Source of the DNA: Aquabacter sp. L1I39
Lineage (GTDB): Bacteria; Pseudomonadota; Alphaproteobacteria; Rhizobiales; Xanthobacteraceae
Reading direction: 5' to 3'
NCBI RefSeq assembly: GCF_017742835.1
Contig: NZ_CP072392.1
Span: 2,597,421-2,661,420 of the forward strand
Length of the DNA stretch: 64,000 bases
Under the pieces are notes generated by a model that worked only from the letters and a program-made list of their open reading frames with translations, was not told the DNA's origin and ran no database searches. Shown piece by piece: positions 43,196 to 52,372 of this stretch. A program made the translations under genes and the position numbers. How positions within the stretch are numbered: position 1 is the stretch's first letter; every line of letters begins with the position of its first letter.

Positions 43196-44608
43196 TCAGA
43201 GGGCGACGATCTTGCCGGGATTCATGATGTCCTGCGGGTCAAGCGCCCGCTTGATGGCCCGCATGGCGTCGAGGGTGGCTTCCCCGTGCTCCACGGGAAG
43301 ATACTTCATCTTGCCCTGGCCCACACCGTGTTCGCCGGTGCAGGTGCCTTCCATGGCCAGCGCCCGGTCCACCAGGCGCGCCATGAAGAGCTTGGCCTTG
43401 GCGAGGTCCGCCGGGTCGGTCACGTCCACCATCAAGGTGGTGTGGAAATTGCCGTCGCCCACATGGCCGACAATGGGGGCGATGAGGCCCATCTCCACGA
43501 TGTCGCGCTTGGTCTCCATGACGCATTCGGCGAGGCGGGAAATGGGCACGCACACGTCGGTGGCCACCGCCTTGGCGCCGGGGCGCAGGGGCAGGACGGA
43601 CCAATAGGCATCGTGGCGGGCCTGCCAGAGCTTGGTGCGGTCCTCGGGCTTGGCCGCCCAGGAGAAGGGGCCGCCGGAAAATTCCGCCGCAATGTCGCCG
43701 AAGCGGTGCGCCTGCTCGGCGGCGCCAGCTTCCGTGCCATGGAATTCCAGGAACAGATGGGGCGTCTCGGGCAGATCGAGCTTGGCATAGGCGTTGGAGG
43801 CCCGCACCTGCATCTCGTCCAGAAGCTCGATGCGGGCCACCGGAATGCCGGACTGGATGGTGGCGATCACCGCGTTGCAGGCATCCTCGATGGTCGGGAA
43901 GGGGCAGACCCCCGCGGTGATGGCTTCCGGGATGCCGTAAAGGCGCAGCGTGATTTCGGTGATGATGCCGAGCGTGCCCTCCGCCCCCACGAACAGGCGG
44001 GTGAGGTCATAGCCGGCGGAGGATTTCTTGGCCCGGCGGGCGGTGGTGATGACCTCGCCATTGGCCAGCACCACCTTCAGGGAGAGCACATTGTCCTTCA
44101 TGGTGCCGTAGCGCACCGCATTGGTGCCCGACGCGCGGGTGGAGACCATGCCGCCCAGCGAGGCGTCGGCGCCCGGATCGATGGGGAAGAAGACCCCCTG
44201 GTCGCGCAATTCCTCGTTCAGCCGCTTGCGGGTGACGCCGGGCTCGATGACGCAATCGAGATCCTCGGGGTGCACGGCGAGGATGCGGTTCATGCGGGAC
44301 ATGTCGATGCAGACGCCACCGCGCGGCGCATTCACCTGCCCCTCCAGCGACGTGCCGGCGCCCCAGGCGATGACCGGCATGGCATGGGCCGCACAGATGC
44401 GCACGATGGCCTGCACATCCTCTGTGCACTCGGCGAAGACCACCGCATTTGCCGGCTCATTGGGCAAATACGTGGTGATATTGGCGTGTTGCTCCCGCAC
44501 AGCTTGCGACATCACAACTTTGTTACCAAGCGCGGCCGCGAGTGCTTCAAGCCCGGCGGCGAATTGGGACGCGGAGGCGGGCTCTACCTGGGCGGCGACG
44601 GCAACCAT
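43196..44608 (-). CDS. FAD-linked D-lactate/glycolate dehydrogenase
   Basis: A 470-aa flavoprotein of the GlcD/D-lactate dehydrogenase (cytochrome) family. The FAD-binding PCMH domain (about 50-230) shows PVIAWGAGTSLEGQ, DPGADASLGGMVSTRASGTN and LFVGAEGTLGIITE; the C-terminal domain contains GHVGDGNFH (metal/substrate His) and GEHGVGQGKMKYL. It feeds electrons from D-2-hydroxyacids to the respiratory chain. gloB (which makes D-lactate) is elsewhere in the window, a possible metabolic link. Confidence 0.92.
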   Translation of the reverse strand: MVAVAAQVEPASASQFAAGLEALAAALGNKVVMSQAVREQHANITTYLPNEPANAVVFAECTEDVQAIVRICAAHAMPVIAWGAGTSLEGQVNAPRGGVCIDMSRMNRILAVHPEDLDCVIEPGVTRKRLNEELRDQGVFFPIDPGADASLGGMVSTRASGTNAVRYGTMKDNVLSLKVVLANGEVITTARRAKKSSAGYDLTRLFVGAEGTLGIITEITLRLYGIPEAITAGVCPFPTIEDACNAVIATIQSGIPVARIELLDEMQVRASNAYAKLDLPETPHLFLEFHGTEAGAAEQAHRFGDIAAEFSGGPFSWAAKPEDRTKLWQARHDAYWSVLPLRPGAKAVATDVCVPISRLAECVMETKRDIVEMGLIAPIVGHVGDGNFHTTLMVDVTDPADLAKAKLFMARLVDRALAMEGTCTGEHGVGQGKMKYLPVEHGEATLDAMRAIKRALDPQDIMNPGKIVAL

Positions 44609-44830
44609 TTAAAAATCCTTTAAGACTCTCAGTCCACGCGCGGCGCGCGGCGCAGATTAGCCATCCCGGCGCGCCGGGCAAAGGCCCAAAGTGGGGCGAC
44701 AAAAGGGCCTTGAGCTGCACGGTTATTCCGCAGCGGCGACATTTTTGCGCCACTTCGGAAGTGACCAATGTTTCAAGACGCGTCACACTGCGTCTTCACC
44801 GTGCATTCACCAGCAATGACGGGGATTTCC

Positions 44831-45358
44831 ATGCGGAACCGGATCGACTTCGAACCTGTGTTCTTTGCCCCTTTCGTGTCGTCGATGATGACGATCGACG
44901 GCGCGTGGATCGGCCCCAACGGTCTCGTGAAGCCGTCCTATTTCAATGTATTGTTCGAGCGCGGGCTGAATGAGGCCCTGCGTCTGCTCGGCCAGGACGG
45001 CATGGCGCGCCGCGAGAACGAAGTGGCGGACGGGGAAGGGGCGATCTTCATCGCCAGCGAAGCGCATGTGCGCTACCTGCAGGACCTTCCCGGCGACACG
45101 CCGGTGCGGGTCACCGTGCGGCTCATCGACTATGACAACGTGCATATCCACGTCTATCTGAGCCTGCACCATGGGGCCGAAGGGTGGTTGTGCGCCACGT
45201 CGGAGCAGATCCTGTCCCATGTGGATGCGGACCTGCGCTGCGAACTGCCCATTCCCGACGCCATGCTGGAGCGTGTCGCCGGGATGAAGGCCGTGCATGG
45301 CGCCTTGCCGGAGCCGGACGATCTCGGCCGGCGGGTGGAGATTTTCCCCCGCAGCTGA
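44831..45358 (+). CDS. HotDog-fold thioesterase family protein
   Basis: A 175-aa acyl-CoA thioesterase-like protein: FVSSMMTIDGAWIGPNGLVK, SYFNVLFERGLNEALRLLG, RYLQDLPGDTPVRVTVRLID and ATSEQILSHVDADLR. The catalytic Asp of 4-hydroxybenzoyl-CoA-type enzymes is replaced by P-N (GPNG), so activity is uncertain. I chose the ATG at 44831 with GGGGA upstream; in-frame ATGs at 44768 and 44816 are alternatives. Divergent from the D-lactate dehydrogenase. Confidence 0.78.
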   Translation: MRNRIDFEPVFFAPFVSSMMTIDGAWIGPNGLVKPSYFNVLFERGLNEALRLLGQDGMARRENEVADGEGAIFIASEAHVRYLQDLPGDTPVRVTVRLIDYDNVHIHVYLSLHHGAEGWLCATSEQILSHVDADLRCELPIPDAMLERVAGMKAVHGALPEPDDLGRRVEIFPRS

Positions 45359-45545
45359 CAGGGCGTCCCAGCTGAAGCCTTGCGGGACACGTCCCGCCCG
45401 ACACCGGTGCCAGCCACTGGCGCCCGGCCCCTGTCGTTCGCCCTTGGCGTCCTTTCGTTTGCCTACCTGAAGCCTGACCGCGGGCAGCGACGCATGTGAG
45501 TCCTGCATGGCGCGTCAGGACAGCTATGCTGACCTATCTCTTCTA

Positions 45546-45578
45546 TTGCGCTGCAAACGGCCATATCTTGCATTGCAA
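45546..45578. promoter_or_regulatory. Two TTGC-N3-GCAA palindromes 22 bp apart
   Basis: TTGC-GCT-GCAA (45546-45556) and TTGC-ATT-GCAA (45568-45578) lie on the same face of the helix, 41 bp before the start of a 56-residue protein. The exact symmetry, identical half-sites and two-turn spacing suggest cooperative binding by a dimeric regulator. The regulator is not identified. Confidence 0.5.
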
Positions 45579-45618
45579 CACGGATCGCAAGGGCGGTCCG
45601 GCATGAGGAGATACGGTC

Positions 45619-45789
45619 ATGAGCGTCGTTGCGCTTCCTTCCGTAAAGGGTCTGAACAAGAAGTCCGACACCGCGCGCCAGCCGCTGCTGCGCCGCATCT
45701 ATGACGCGATCGTCGCCGCCCGCATGGCGCAGGCCGAGCGCGAACTGGCTTTCTACATCCAGCGCACGGGCTTCGACCCGCGCAAGTGA
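45619..45789 (+). CDS. 56-residue protein of unknown function
   Basis: Too short for standard ORF cut-offs but convincing: GAGGAG Shine-Dalgarno, ATG, and a coherent basic amphipathic sequence (SVVALPSVKGLNKKSD, then LLRRIYDAIVAARMAQAERE and LAFYIQRTGFDPRK). The central helix resembles small stress-related proteins of the DUF1127 kind, though the DUF1127 signature itself is absent. Preceded by paired palindromes, so probably regulated. Function unknown. Confidence 0.65.
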   Translation: MSVVALPSVKGLNKKSDTARQPLLRRIYDAIVAARMAQAERELAFYIQRTGFDPRK

Positions 45790-45991
45790 CGGCGGGACGT
45801 GCGCGTTCCGCGTGAACGCACACGGTGAAGAGATGCGCGCGGCCCTCCCGCGCGTGACCCCGGCGCTCCGGTCCTGACGCGGCTGCTGCCCACTGGGGCA
45901 AGCGTGCGCCGGACCCACGGCCAGGCGCCGGCGTCAGCGGCGCTTTGTACCCTGCGCTATGTGTCGCCCGACCTCTGGCGCGACCTGCGGC

Positions 45992-46939
45992 TCATCGCCA
46001 CCAGCGCCGCGCCACCGGCACGGCGCCTGCCCCCGAATCCGCCAGGGTGAGCGTTGTCCAGCCGTCAATGTCGCGGCGGCGCACCAATTTGAGACCCTGC
46101 GCCCGATAGGCGGCCAGCGCCGCATTGGCGTGGGACGGCAGCAGACCCGACAGGACCAGCCGGCCGCCCGGCGCCAGAAGCGGGCGAATGGGCCTGGCGA
46201 GCCGCTTCAGCGGCGGCAAGAGGATATTGGCGAGGATGAGGTCATAGGGCCCGTCCGCCCGGATCTCCCCCGCATCCACCCCCGCTGCCAGCACCGCCCG
46301 CACGAAGGGCGCCGCTTTGTTGGCGCGGGCGTTTTCGCGGGCCGTGCGCACCGCCACCCCATCCAGATCCCCGGCCATGACCGGACGGCGGAACTTGCGC
46401 GCGGCGGCGATGGCCAGCACGCCGGTTCCCGTCCCCACATCCAGGATGCGGCGCGGCCAGCCCGTGCCGTCCCCCGCCTTCGCCGCATCCATGATGGCGT
46501 GCATGCAGCCTTGCGTGGTGCCGTGATGGCCCGTGCCGAAAGCCAGCGCCGCCTCGATCTCAATGCCGATGCCGTTGGGCGGCACCCGGTTCCGGTCATG
46601 GGAGCCATGGACGTGGAACACGCCCACCTTCACCGGCGCCAGCCCCTCCAGCGAGGCAGCGACCCAGTCCTTCTCCTGCAATTCGCCGAAGGTGAGGGTC
46701 GCGGCGAGCGCCTCGCCGCCGGCCACCACCACCAGTTCCCGCAGGATGTCGGGATCGAAGGCAGACCCGGCATAGACCTCCACCGCCCACAGCCCGTCCG
46801 GCTGCTCGAAATTGGCCACCGCCACCTCGGCCGGATCGAAACTTTCCGCCAGCAGATCCGCGACGCGGCGCGCCTCGGCCTCCGGGGCGGTGAGGTGCAT
46901 GAAGTGGGTGGCGTCGGAGGGCAGGAGGCCTTCGAGCAT
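45992..46939 (-). CDS. prmA: Ribosomal protein L11 methyltransferase
   Basis: Trimethylates ribosomal protein L11. The 315-aa protein has the N-terminal L11-recognition domain (to about 100), PPNGIGIEIEAALAFGTGHH, SAM motif DVGTGTGVLAIAAA (about 167-180) and the NILLPPLKRL motif. Follows the GGDEF-like membrane protein on the same strand at 30 bp, perhaps co-transcribed. Confidence 0.94.
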   Translation of the reverse strand: MLEGLLPSDATHFMHLTAPEAEARRVADLLAESFDPAEVAVANFEQPDGLWAVEVYAGSAFDPDILRELVVVAGGEALAATLTFGELQEKDWVAASLEGLAPVKVGVFHVHGSHDRNRVPPNGIGIEIEAALAFGTGHHGTTQGCMHAIMDAAKAGDGTGWPRRILDVGTGTGVLAIAAARKFRRPVMAGDLDGVAVRTARENARANKAAPFVRAVLAAGVDAGEIRADGPYDLILANILLPPLKRLARPIRPLLAPGGRLVLSGLLPSHANAALAAYRAQGLKLVRRRDIDGWTTLTLADSGAGAVPVARRWWR

Positions 46940-46969
46940 GGAACTCTCGTCTGTGATGCGGGGCCTTGG

Positions 46970-48187
46970 TCAGGCGTCGGATGCGCCGACGACCCGATTG
47001 AGGCCGGCGACCTTGGCGGCATAGACCCGCTGGTCGGCTGCGGACAAGAGGGCAGCGGGCGTTTCTCCGTCCGCGGGGGCGGTGGCGACGCCGATGGCGA
47101 GGGTGATTTCGCCGGTTCCCTGATCATAAGCAGCGGCCAGCGTGCGGTCGCGCAACATGGTGGCGACCTGCAGGGCCGCATGGTGGGGCACGCCGGGGGC
47201 AATCACCAGCAGTGTGTCTCCTTGCCGCCGGATCAGGAGGTCCGCCACCCGCAGGCTGCCCGCGACCGTGCGGGCCACCTGCAGCAGGAAGGCGTCGGCG
47301 GAGGTGGCGTCGGCGCGCTCGCGCGCCTCCCGGGCGCTCTGCACGTCCATCTGGATGAGGCTCACCGGGCGCGCGGCGGCGGCGGCCACGTCGAGCAGGT
47401 TCCGGGCAAGGCCCTCGAAGCGGGAATCATCGATGGCCCCGGTCAGCGGGTCCACCCTCGGGCTGAGATCGGCGCTGCGGATGGCGAGCCGTCCCTCATG
47501 CACGGGCACGCCTTCCACATGTTTCAGGAAGCCCACGATCACGCCGGCATAAAGGGCGGTGAGAAAGGCCGAGGCGATCCAATTGTCGAGCGCGACCCTG
47601 ATCGGCAGTTCAAAGCCCGCTTGGAGGGCGGGAAAGAAGAGGATCTGGGCGAGGGTGCCGACCAGGAACAAGGTGAGCCACAGGGACAGCCAGAGCTTCT
47701 GGCCCAGGCGGCGCAGCAGGACATCGAGCAGGGGGAAGATGAGCACCGCGCTGAGGAAGATGATCAGCGCGCTCCACAGATTGAGGATCATCGCCTGGCC
47801 GAGGCGCGGCAGGTCCGCCATGTAGGGGGTCTGCACGCGCCCCCGCTCCAGCCCCAGGAGGCCCAGCAAGATGGCGAGCAGGAAGCAGCCGAACAGAAGG
47901 CCATAGACCGGCTGCCAGGCGGCCGCCTCGCCCTCGCGCAGATAGACCAGCAGCAGGATGCTCAGCAGCCCGGAATAAAGAATGATGCCGCTCGGCGCGA
48001 AGGCTAGGCCCAGCGGCAGCGCCATGTAGAAGGTGAGGCTGAGATAGACAGCCATCACATGCACCACCCCGATGGCGGTGAAGAGGGCGCCCAGCCCGAC
48101 GATGCGGCGGATCCTGAACAGGCCCAGCATGGTCCCCAGATAGACCAGCATTTCCACTGCGATGAGGAGGGGATTGATGGCGCTCAT
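46970..48187 (-). CDS. Membrane protein with degenerate GGDEF domain
   Basis: A 405-aa protein with about seven hydrophobic segments in residues 5-222, then a GGDEF-fold domain (246-400) that keeps DPLTG (246-250) and the LSAADQRVYAAK end of diguanylate cyclases. The active-site loop reads RQGDT (321-325) instead of GG(D/E)EF, and the DxDxFK metal/substrate segment reads MDVQSAREA. It should not make c-di-GMP; it may bind a nucleotide or act as a scaffold. The membrane half could sense a ligand. Neighbours are prmA (downstream) and uvrD (178 bp upstream). Confidence 0.8.
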   Translation of the reverse strand: MSAINPLLIAVEMLVYLGTMLGLFRIRRIVGLGALFTAIGVVHVMAVYLSLTFYMALPLGLAFAPSGIILYSGLLSILLLVYLREGEAAAWQPVYGLLFGCFLLAILLGLLGLERGRVQTPYMADLPRLGQAMILNLWSALIIFLSAVLIFPLLDVLLRRLGQKLWLSLWLTLFLVGTLAQILFFPALQAGFELPIRVALDNWIASAFLTALYAGVIVGFLKHVEGVPVHEGRLAIRSADLSPRVDPLTGAIDDSRFEGLARNLLDVAAAAARPVSLIQMDVQSAREARERADATSADAFLLQVARTVAGSLRVADLLIRRQGDTLLVIAPGVPHHAALQVATMLRDRTLAAAYDQGTGEITLAIGVATAPADGETPAALLSAADQRVYAAKVAGLNRVVGASDA

Positions 48188-48365
48188 GGCCTCGCGGGGG
48201 TGGAGCAGACGGGCCGGTTCGAGCCTGACACCTTCCCTGATACCACCTGCTTACGCACCTGCGAAGGGTTGTAAGCAACTTGTGATACGATAACACATTC
48301 GATCGCGCCGGATGCCAGGGCCAAAGGTCGGCCCGAACGGCCTCAGCGTGCCGCTCAAGCCGCGC

Positions 48366-50795
48366 TCAGGGCTTGTCGAGGAAGCTGTCCAATACGCGCT
48401 TCTCGCCGGCCTTCTCGAAGTCGACGGTGAGCTTGTTGCCGTCCACCTCGCGCACGGTGCCGTAGCCGAACTTAATGTGGAACACCCGCTCGCCCAGCTT
48501 GAACGCGGATTCGACGCCGGTGGAGGAGGCCACCAGCGCCCCCTCGATCACCGTGCCGCGCGATCCACCGGTGCGGCCATAGCTGGACCCCCGTTCGGAA
48601 AAGCCTGACCCGCCGCCGGAGCCCCGCGCCGCCTGGGCGCGGCCCCAGCCGGGGGTGGAATAGGTGGAGGAGGAGAAGGGCTCCACGGTGGCCGCGCGAT
48701 CAAACCGGCTCTGGCCATAGGAGGAGCCGCCCCAGCCGAAGCCGCCGCGCGATTCCTGCACTTCCACATGGGCGTCGGGCAGTTCGTCCAGGAAACGGCT
48801 GGGCACGGTGGAATTCCACATGCCGTGAATGCGCCGGTTGGAGGCGAAATAGACCCGCGCGCTCGCCCGCGCCCGGGTGAGGCCCACATAGGCCAGGCGC
48901 CGCTCTTCCTCGAGGCCCGCCTTGCCCTGCTCGTCCAGCGCCCGCTGGTGGGGGAAGAGGCCCTCTTCCCAGCCGGGCAGGAAGACGGTGTCGAATTCCA
49001 GCCCCTTGGCGGAATGCAGCGTCATCACCTGCACGGCGTCCTCGCCGGCGCCATTGTCCACGTCCATGACGAGGGAGATGTGCTCCAGGAAGCCCTGGAG
49101 ATTCTCGAACCCCTCCATGGAGCGGATCAGTTCTTTGAGGTTTTCCAGCCGTCCCGCCGCCTCGGCGGAGCGGTCCTTCTGCCACATCTCCGTATAGCCG
49201 CTCTCGTCGAGGACGATCTCGGCCAGTTCGGTGTGCGGCAAGGCGCGGGCCTGCTCGCGCCAGCGGTCGAAGGATTGGAGGAGGCCGCGCAAGGTGCCGC
49301 GCACCTTGGGCTTCAATTCCTCGCTCTCGGTCAGCACCCGGGCGGCGTCCTGCAGGGGCACTGCGGCGGCGCGGGCGACATCGTGGATCTGCTTGACGGT
49401 GGCATCCCCGATGCCGCGCTTGGGCACGTTCACGATTCGCTCGAAGGCGAGGTCGTCGGCGGCGGAGAGCACGCAGCGCAGATAGGCCAGCGCATCGCGG
49501 ATTTCCGCGCGCTCATAGAAGCGCGGGCCCCCAATGACGCGATAGGGCAGGCCGAGCGTGACGAAGCGATCCTCGAACTCGCGCATCTGGAAGGAGGCGC
49601 GCACCAGGATGGCCACCTGGGAGAGGGGATGGCCGGCGCGGCTGAGCGCCTCGATCTCGTCGCCGATGGCGCGGGCTTCCTCGCCCGAATCCCAGGCGCC
49701 GGTCACCGCCACCTTCTCGCCCATCTCTCCTTCGGAGAAGAGCGTCTTGCCGAGCCGGCCCTCATTGTTGGCGATCACATGGGCGGCGGCGCCGAGAATA
49801 TGGCCCGTGGAGCGGTAATTGCGCTCCAGGCGGATGACGGTGGCGCCGGGAAAATCGCTCTCGAAGCGCAGGATGTTGTCCACTTCCGCGCCGCGCCAGC
49901 CATAGATGGACTGGTCGTCATCGCCCACGCAGCACACATTGCGCGAGCCCTGCGCCAGCAGGCGCAGCCACAGATATTGGGCGACGTTGGTGTCCTGGTA
50001 CTCGTCCACCAGCAGATATTTGAACCGCCGGTGATAATCGGCCAGCACGTCCGGATGCTCGCGGAACAGGCGGATGCCCTCCAGGAGCAGGTCGCCGAAA
50101 TCCACCGCGTTAAGCGCCTTCAGCCGCGCCTGATAGGCGGCATAAAGGCTCTTGCCCCGGCCATTGGCGAAGGCGGAGCCCTCGCCCGCCGGCACGTGCT
50201 CGGGCGAGAGGCCGCGATTCTTCCAGCCGTCGATGGTGGCGGCCAGCAGACGCGCCGGCCAGCGCTTCTCGTCGATGCTCTCGGCGGCCAGCAATTGCTT
50301 CAGCAGGCGGATCTGGTCGTCGGTGTCGAGGATGGTGAAGCTGCTTTTCAGCCCCACCAGCTCGCAATGCCGGCGCAGGATGCGCACGCCGATGGAATGG
50401 AAGGTGCCGAGCCAGGGCATGCCCTCCACGGCGTCGCCCACCATGGAATGGATGCGCTCCTTCATCTCGCGCGCGGCCTTGTTGGTGAAGGTCACGGCGA
50501 GGATCTGCGAGGGGAAGGCGCGGCCGGTGGCCAGGATATGGGCGATGCGGGTGGTCAGAACGCGCGTCTTGCCGGTGCCGGCGCCCGCCAGCACCAGAAC
50601 CGGGCCGTCCACCGTCTCCACCGCCGCCCGCTGCTCGGGATTGAGGCCGGCCAGATAGGGCCGCGCCGGAGCCGCGCCCGCTCGCGCGCGCTCGGCAATG
50701 CCGCCAGGGCGGGGGGCGGGGGCCTCGACGGTGCCCCGTGCAAGGGGGCCCTTAGGATCGGCAGGAATGGACAAAGAACGGTTCTCGTCTCGCAT
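48366..50795 (-). CDS. UvrD/PcrA-family DNA helicase
   Basis: An 809-aa superfamily 1 3'-5' helicase for repair and replication restart. Walker A AGAGTGKT lies at residues 70-77, then AVTFTNKAAREMKERI, LVDEYQDTN (Walker B), GDDDQSIYGWRGA, LERNYRST, VMTLHSAKGLEFDTVF and VGLTRARASARVYF. After a Gly/Ser-rich linker (about 690-760) comes the Tudor-like C-terminal domain (GERVFHIKFGYGTVREVDGN) found in PcrA/UvrD, which contacts RNA polymerase. A non-conserved ~45-residue N-terminal extension precedes the core. Confidence 0.93.
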   Translation of the reverse strand: MRDENRSLSIPADPKGPLARGTVEAPAPRPGGIAERARAGAAPARPYLAGLNPEQRAAVETVDGPVLVLAGAGTGKTRVLTTRIAHILATGRAFPSQILAVTFTNKAAREMKERIHSMVGDAVEGMPWLGTFHSIGVRILRRHCELVGLKSSFTILDTDDQIRLLKQLLAAESIDEKRWPARLLAATIDGWKNRGLSPEHVPAGEGSAFANGRGKSLYAAYQARLKALNAVDFGDLLLEGIRLFREHPDVLADYHRRFKYLLVDEYQDTNVAQYLWLRLLAQGSRNVCCVGDDDQSIYGWRGAEVDNILRFESDFPGATVIRLERNYRSTGHILGAAAHVIANNEGRLGKTLFSEGEMGEKVAVTGAWDSGEEARAIGDEIEALSRAGHPLSQVAILVRASFQMREFEDRFVTLGLPYRVIGGPRFYERAEIRDALAYLRCVLSAADDLAFERIVNVPKRGIGDATVKQIHDVARAAAVPLQDAARVLTESEELKPKVRGTLRGLLQSFDRWREQARALPHTELAEIVLDESGYTEMWQKDRSAEAAGRLENLKELIRSMEGFENLQGFLEHISLVMDVDNGAGEDAVQVMTLHSAKGLEFDTVFLPGWEEGLFPHQRALDEQGKAGLEEERRLAYVGLTRARASARVYFASNRRIHGMWNSTVPSRFLDELPDAHVEVQESRGGFGWGGSSYGQSRFDRAATVEPFSSSTYSTPGWGRAQAARGSGGGSGFSERGSSYGRTGGSRGTVIEGALVASSTGVESAFKLGERVFHIKFGYGTVREVDGNKLTVDFEKAGEKRVLDSFLDKP

Positions 50796-50924
50796 CAGTG
50801 ATTCTCATGCGAGAACAAAATGGCACCGGCGGGGCCGGATTGCGAGGGGCGGACCCCGATCAATCCGGCTCCGATGGTCCAGAAGGTATTGGGATGAGGC
50901 GCGCCCAGGATCAGCGCGCCGGCA

Positions 50925-51563
50925 TCACCAGGCGGCGCGGCAGACGCGCTGAACCCAATAGGGGCTCCACCAGCACTTCAGGAAGGTCGCGTTGCGTTCC
51001 ATGGGCCGGTAGACGGTGGGGGCGGTGACGATGTTCACCGGGCCGCCGCTGGCGGGCAGGTCGCCGTCGAGCAGGCCGGCATGGAACTTCAGCGTGGTGC
51101 CTTCCTGGGTCACGGTGCCCAGTTCCACCACCACCTGGGCGGGGGTCGGGCCAAGCACGGTCAAAGCCGCGTTCGGCGGATCGTTCTTCAGCGCCTGGAC
51201 GGTGGCGTTCCACAGCTTCACGAACTGCTCGGTGGTCATGGTGCCGCCGATGCGCTCGGGCCGGTCCACCGCGAAGGCTGTGACGGGGGGCACGCCGGTG
51301 AGGGTGAGCACCTTGCCGTCGAAGGTCATGCCTGCGGCCTGCTGGATGATGGCCATCTCGATGGGGCGGGCGATGGTGACTTCCGGGCGCTTCGGGGTGC
51401 CGGCGGCGGTCATGCCCGCATCCTGGCCGGCCGGCGCCGCATTGCCCTGGGCGGGAGCGGCGGGGGCCTGCGCGGCCGGAGCCGGGGCGGCGGGCGTCTG
51501 CGCCGAGGCCGCGAACGCGGAAGCCGCCAGGACGAGTGCTGCCATGGGTGCAATGAAACGCAT
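50925..51563 (-). CDS. Exported protein of unknown function
   Basis: A 212-aa protein with a signal peptide (MRFIAPMAALVLAASAFAAS, cleavage about residue 23), an Ala/Pro/Gln-rich linker, and a globular region from about residue 65 (EVTIARPIEMAIIQQAAGMT, MTTEQFVKLWNATVQALKND, VLGPTPAQVVVELGTV). It ends in a Trp- and Cys-containing tail (FLKCWWSPYWVQRVCRAAW). I do not recognise the family. Same strand as nikR, 170 bp apart. Confidence 0.65.
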   Translation of the reverse strand: MRFIAPMAALVLAASAFAASAQTPAAPAPAAQAPAAPAQGNAAPAGQDAGMTAAGTPKRPEVTIARPIEMAIIQQAAGMTFDGKVLTLTGVPPVTAFAVDRPERIGGTMTTEQFVKLWNATVQALKNDPPNAALTVLGPTPAQVVVELGTVTQEGTTLKFHAGLLDGDLPASGGPVNIVTAPTVYRPMERNATFLKCWWSPYWVQRVCRAAW

Positions 51564-51733
51564 GGACCTGTCTTCCTTCATGTGTCGTCGCCCCGCGCCC
51601 GGACGCCGCGTTTCCGCGCGCATCGGGCCGCTTGATGCGACGAGAGGTGCCGGTTCCGGCTGTCGAGCGCGCGAGACCCTATACCGGAACAGGCGGGCAA
51701 ACAAACCGCCCGCGCACCCCTTTCCCGTCGCGC

Positions 51734-52213
51734 TCAGCCTTCCCCACCGTCCGGCCCGTGCGCATGGGCATGGCCATGCGTGTGGCCGTGGGTGTGCCCG
51801 TGCGGATGGGGCGGGTCGGCCGGAATGAGCACCAGTCGGCCGTGGCGCACGCCGCGCTCGGCGATCAGATGCTCGGAGAAATGGCGCAGGTCCGGTGTCG
51901 CGCCACGCAGCAGGGCCACTTCCAGGCATTGGTCGTGGTCGAGATGCATGTGCATGGTGCACACGGACAAATCATGGTGCTGATGGTGCGCCTCGGTCAG
52001 GCGCTTGGCCATGTTCCGCGCCTCGTGGTCATAGAGATAGACCAGGGCGCCGACGCTGTGCTGGCTCTCGCCCGCCTGTTCGGTGGCCTCCCGCAGGCCG
52101 GAGCGCACCAGGTCGCGCACCGCCTCCGAGCGGTTCTGATAGCCCCGCGTCTCGATGAAGCGGTCGAGTTCGGCCACCAGGTCTTCGTCCAGCGTCACCG
52201 TCACGCGCTGCAT
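51734..52213 (-). CDS. nikR: Nickel-responsive regulator
   Basis: A 159-aa ribbon-helix-helix repressor with C-terminal ACT-like nickel domain. DNA-binding part: MQRVTVTLDEDLVAELDRFI, RSEAVRDLVRSGL. High-affinity nickel ligands are visible one position later than in E. coli NikR: H77, H88, H90 and C96 (TMHMHLDHDQCLE). A His-rich tail (HPHGHTHGHTHGHAHAHG) may buffer nickel. No nickel transporter, urease or hydrogenase gene is in the window, so its targets lie elsewhere. Confidence 0.93.
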   Translation of the reverse strand: MQRVTVTLDEDLVAELDRFIETRGYQNRSEAVRDLVRSGLREATEQAGESQHSVGALVYLYDHEARNMAKRLTEAHHQHHDLSVCTMHMHLDHDQCLEVALLRGATPDLRHFSEHLIAERGVRHGRLVLIPADPPHPHGHTHGHTHGHAHAHGPDGGEG

Positions 52214-52260
52214 GGCGTCCCCCGCAGGTGAGGCGGGGCACGGCCCGCTTCTCCTCTTGT

Positions 52261-52327
52261 TAGAGCATTTCCGAGCGAAGTGGGAACCGGTTCGCGTGAA
52301 GGAAATGCGTCAAAACAAAGAGATAGA
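52261..52327. repeat. Dispersed intergenic repeat (family 1), copy 3
   Basis: TAGAGCATTTCCGAGCGAAG, the core GGGAACCGGTTCGCGTGA and the AAGGAAATGCGTCAAAACAA tail. Near-identical to the inverted copy at 53731-53796; the two flank the Bug/TctC gene between them as inverted repeats. Confidence 0.8.
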
Positions 52328-52372
52328 GGGCGGGCCGGCAGGTCCATGGGCCTCGTGGCGCGGAGAGGCGCC

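Noticed and set aside
45959..48007. A 682-residue plus-strand frame opposite prmA and the GGDEF-like gene
   Set aside because: Antisense shadow; composition typical of reverse reading of GC-rich codons.
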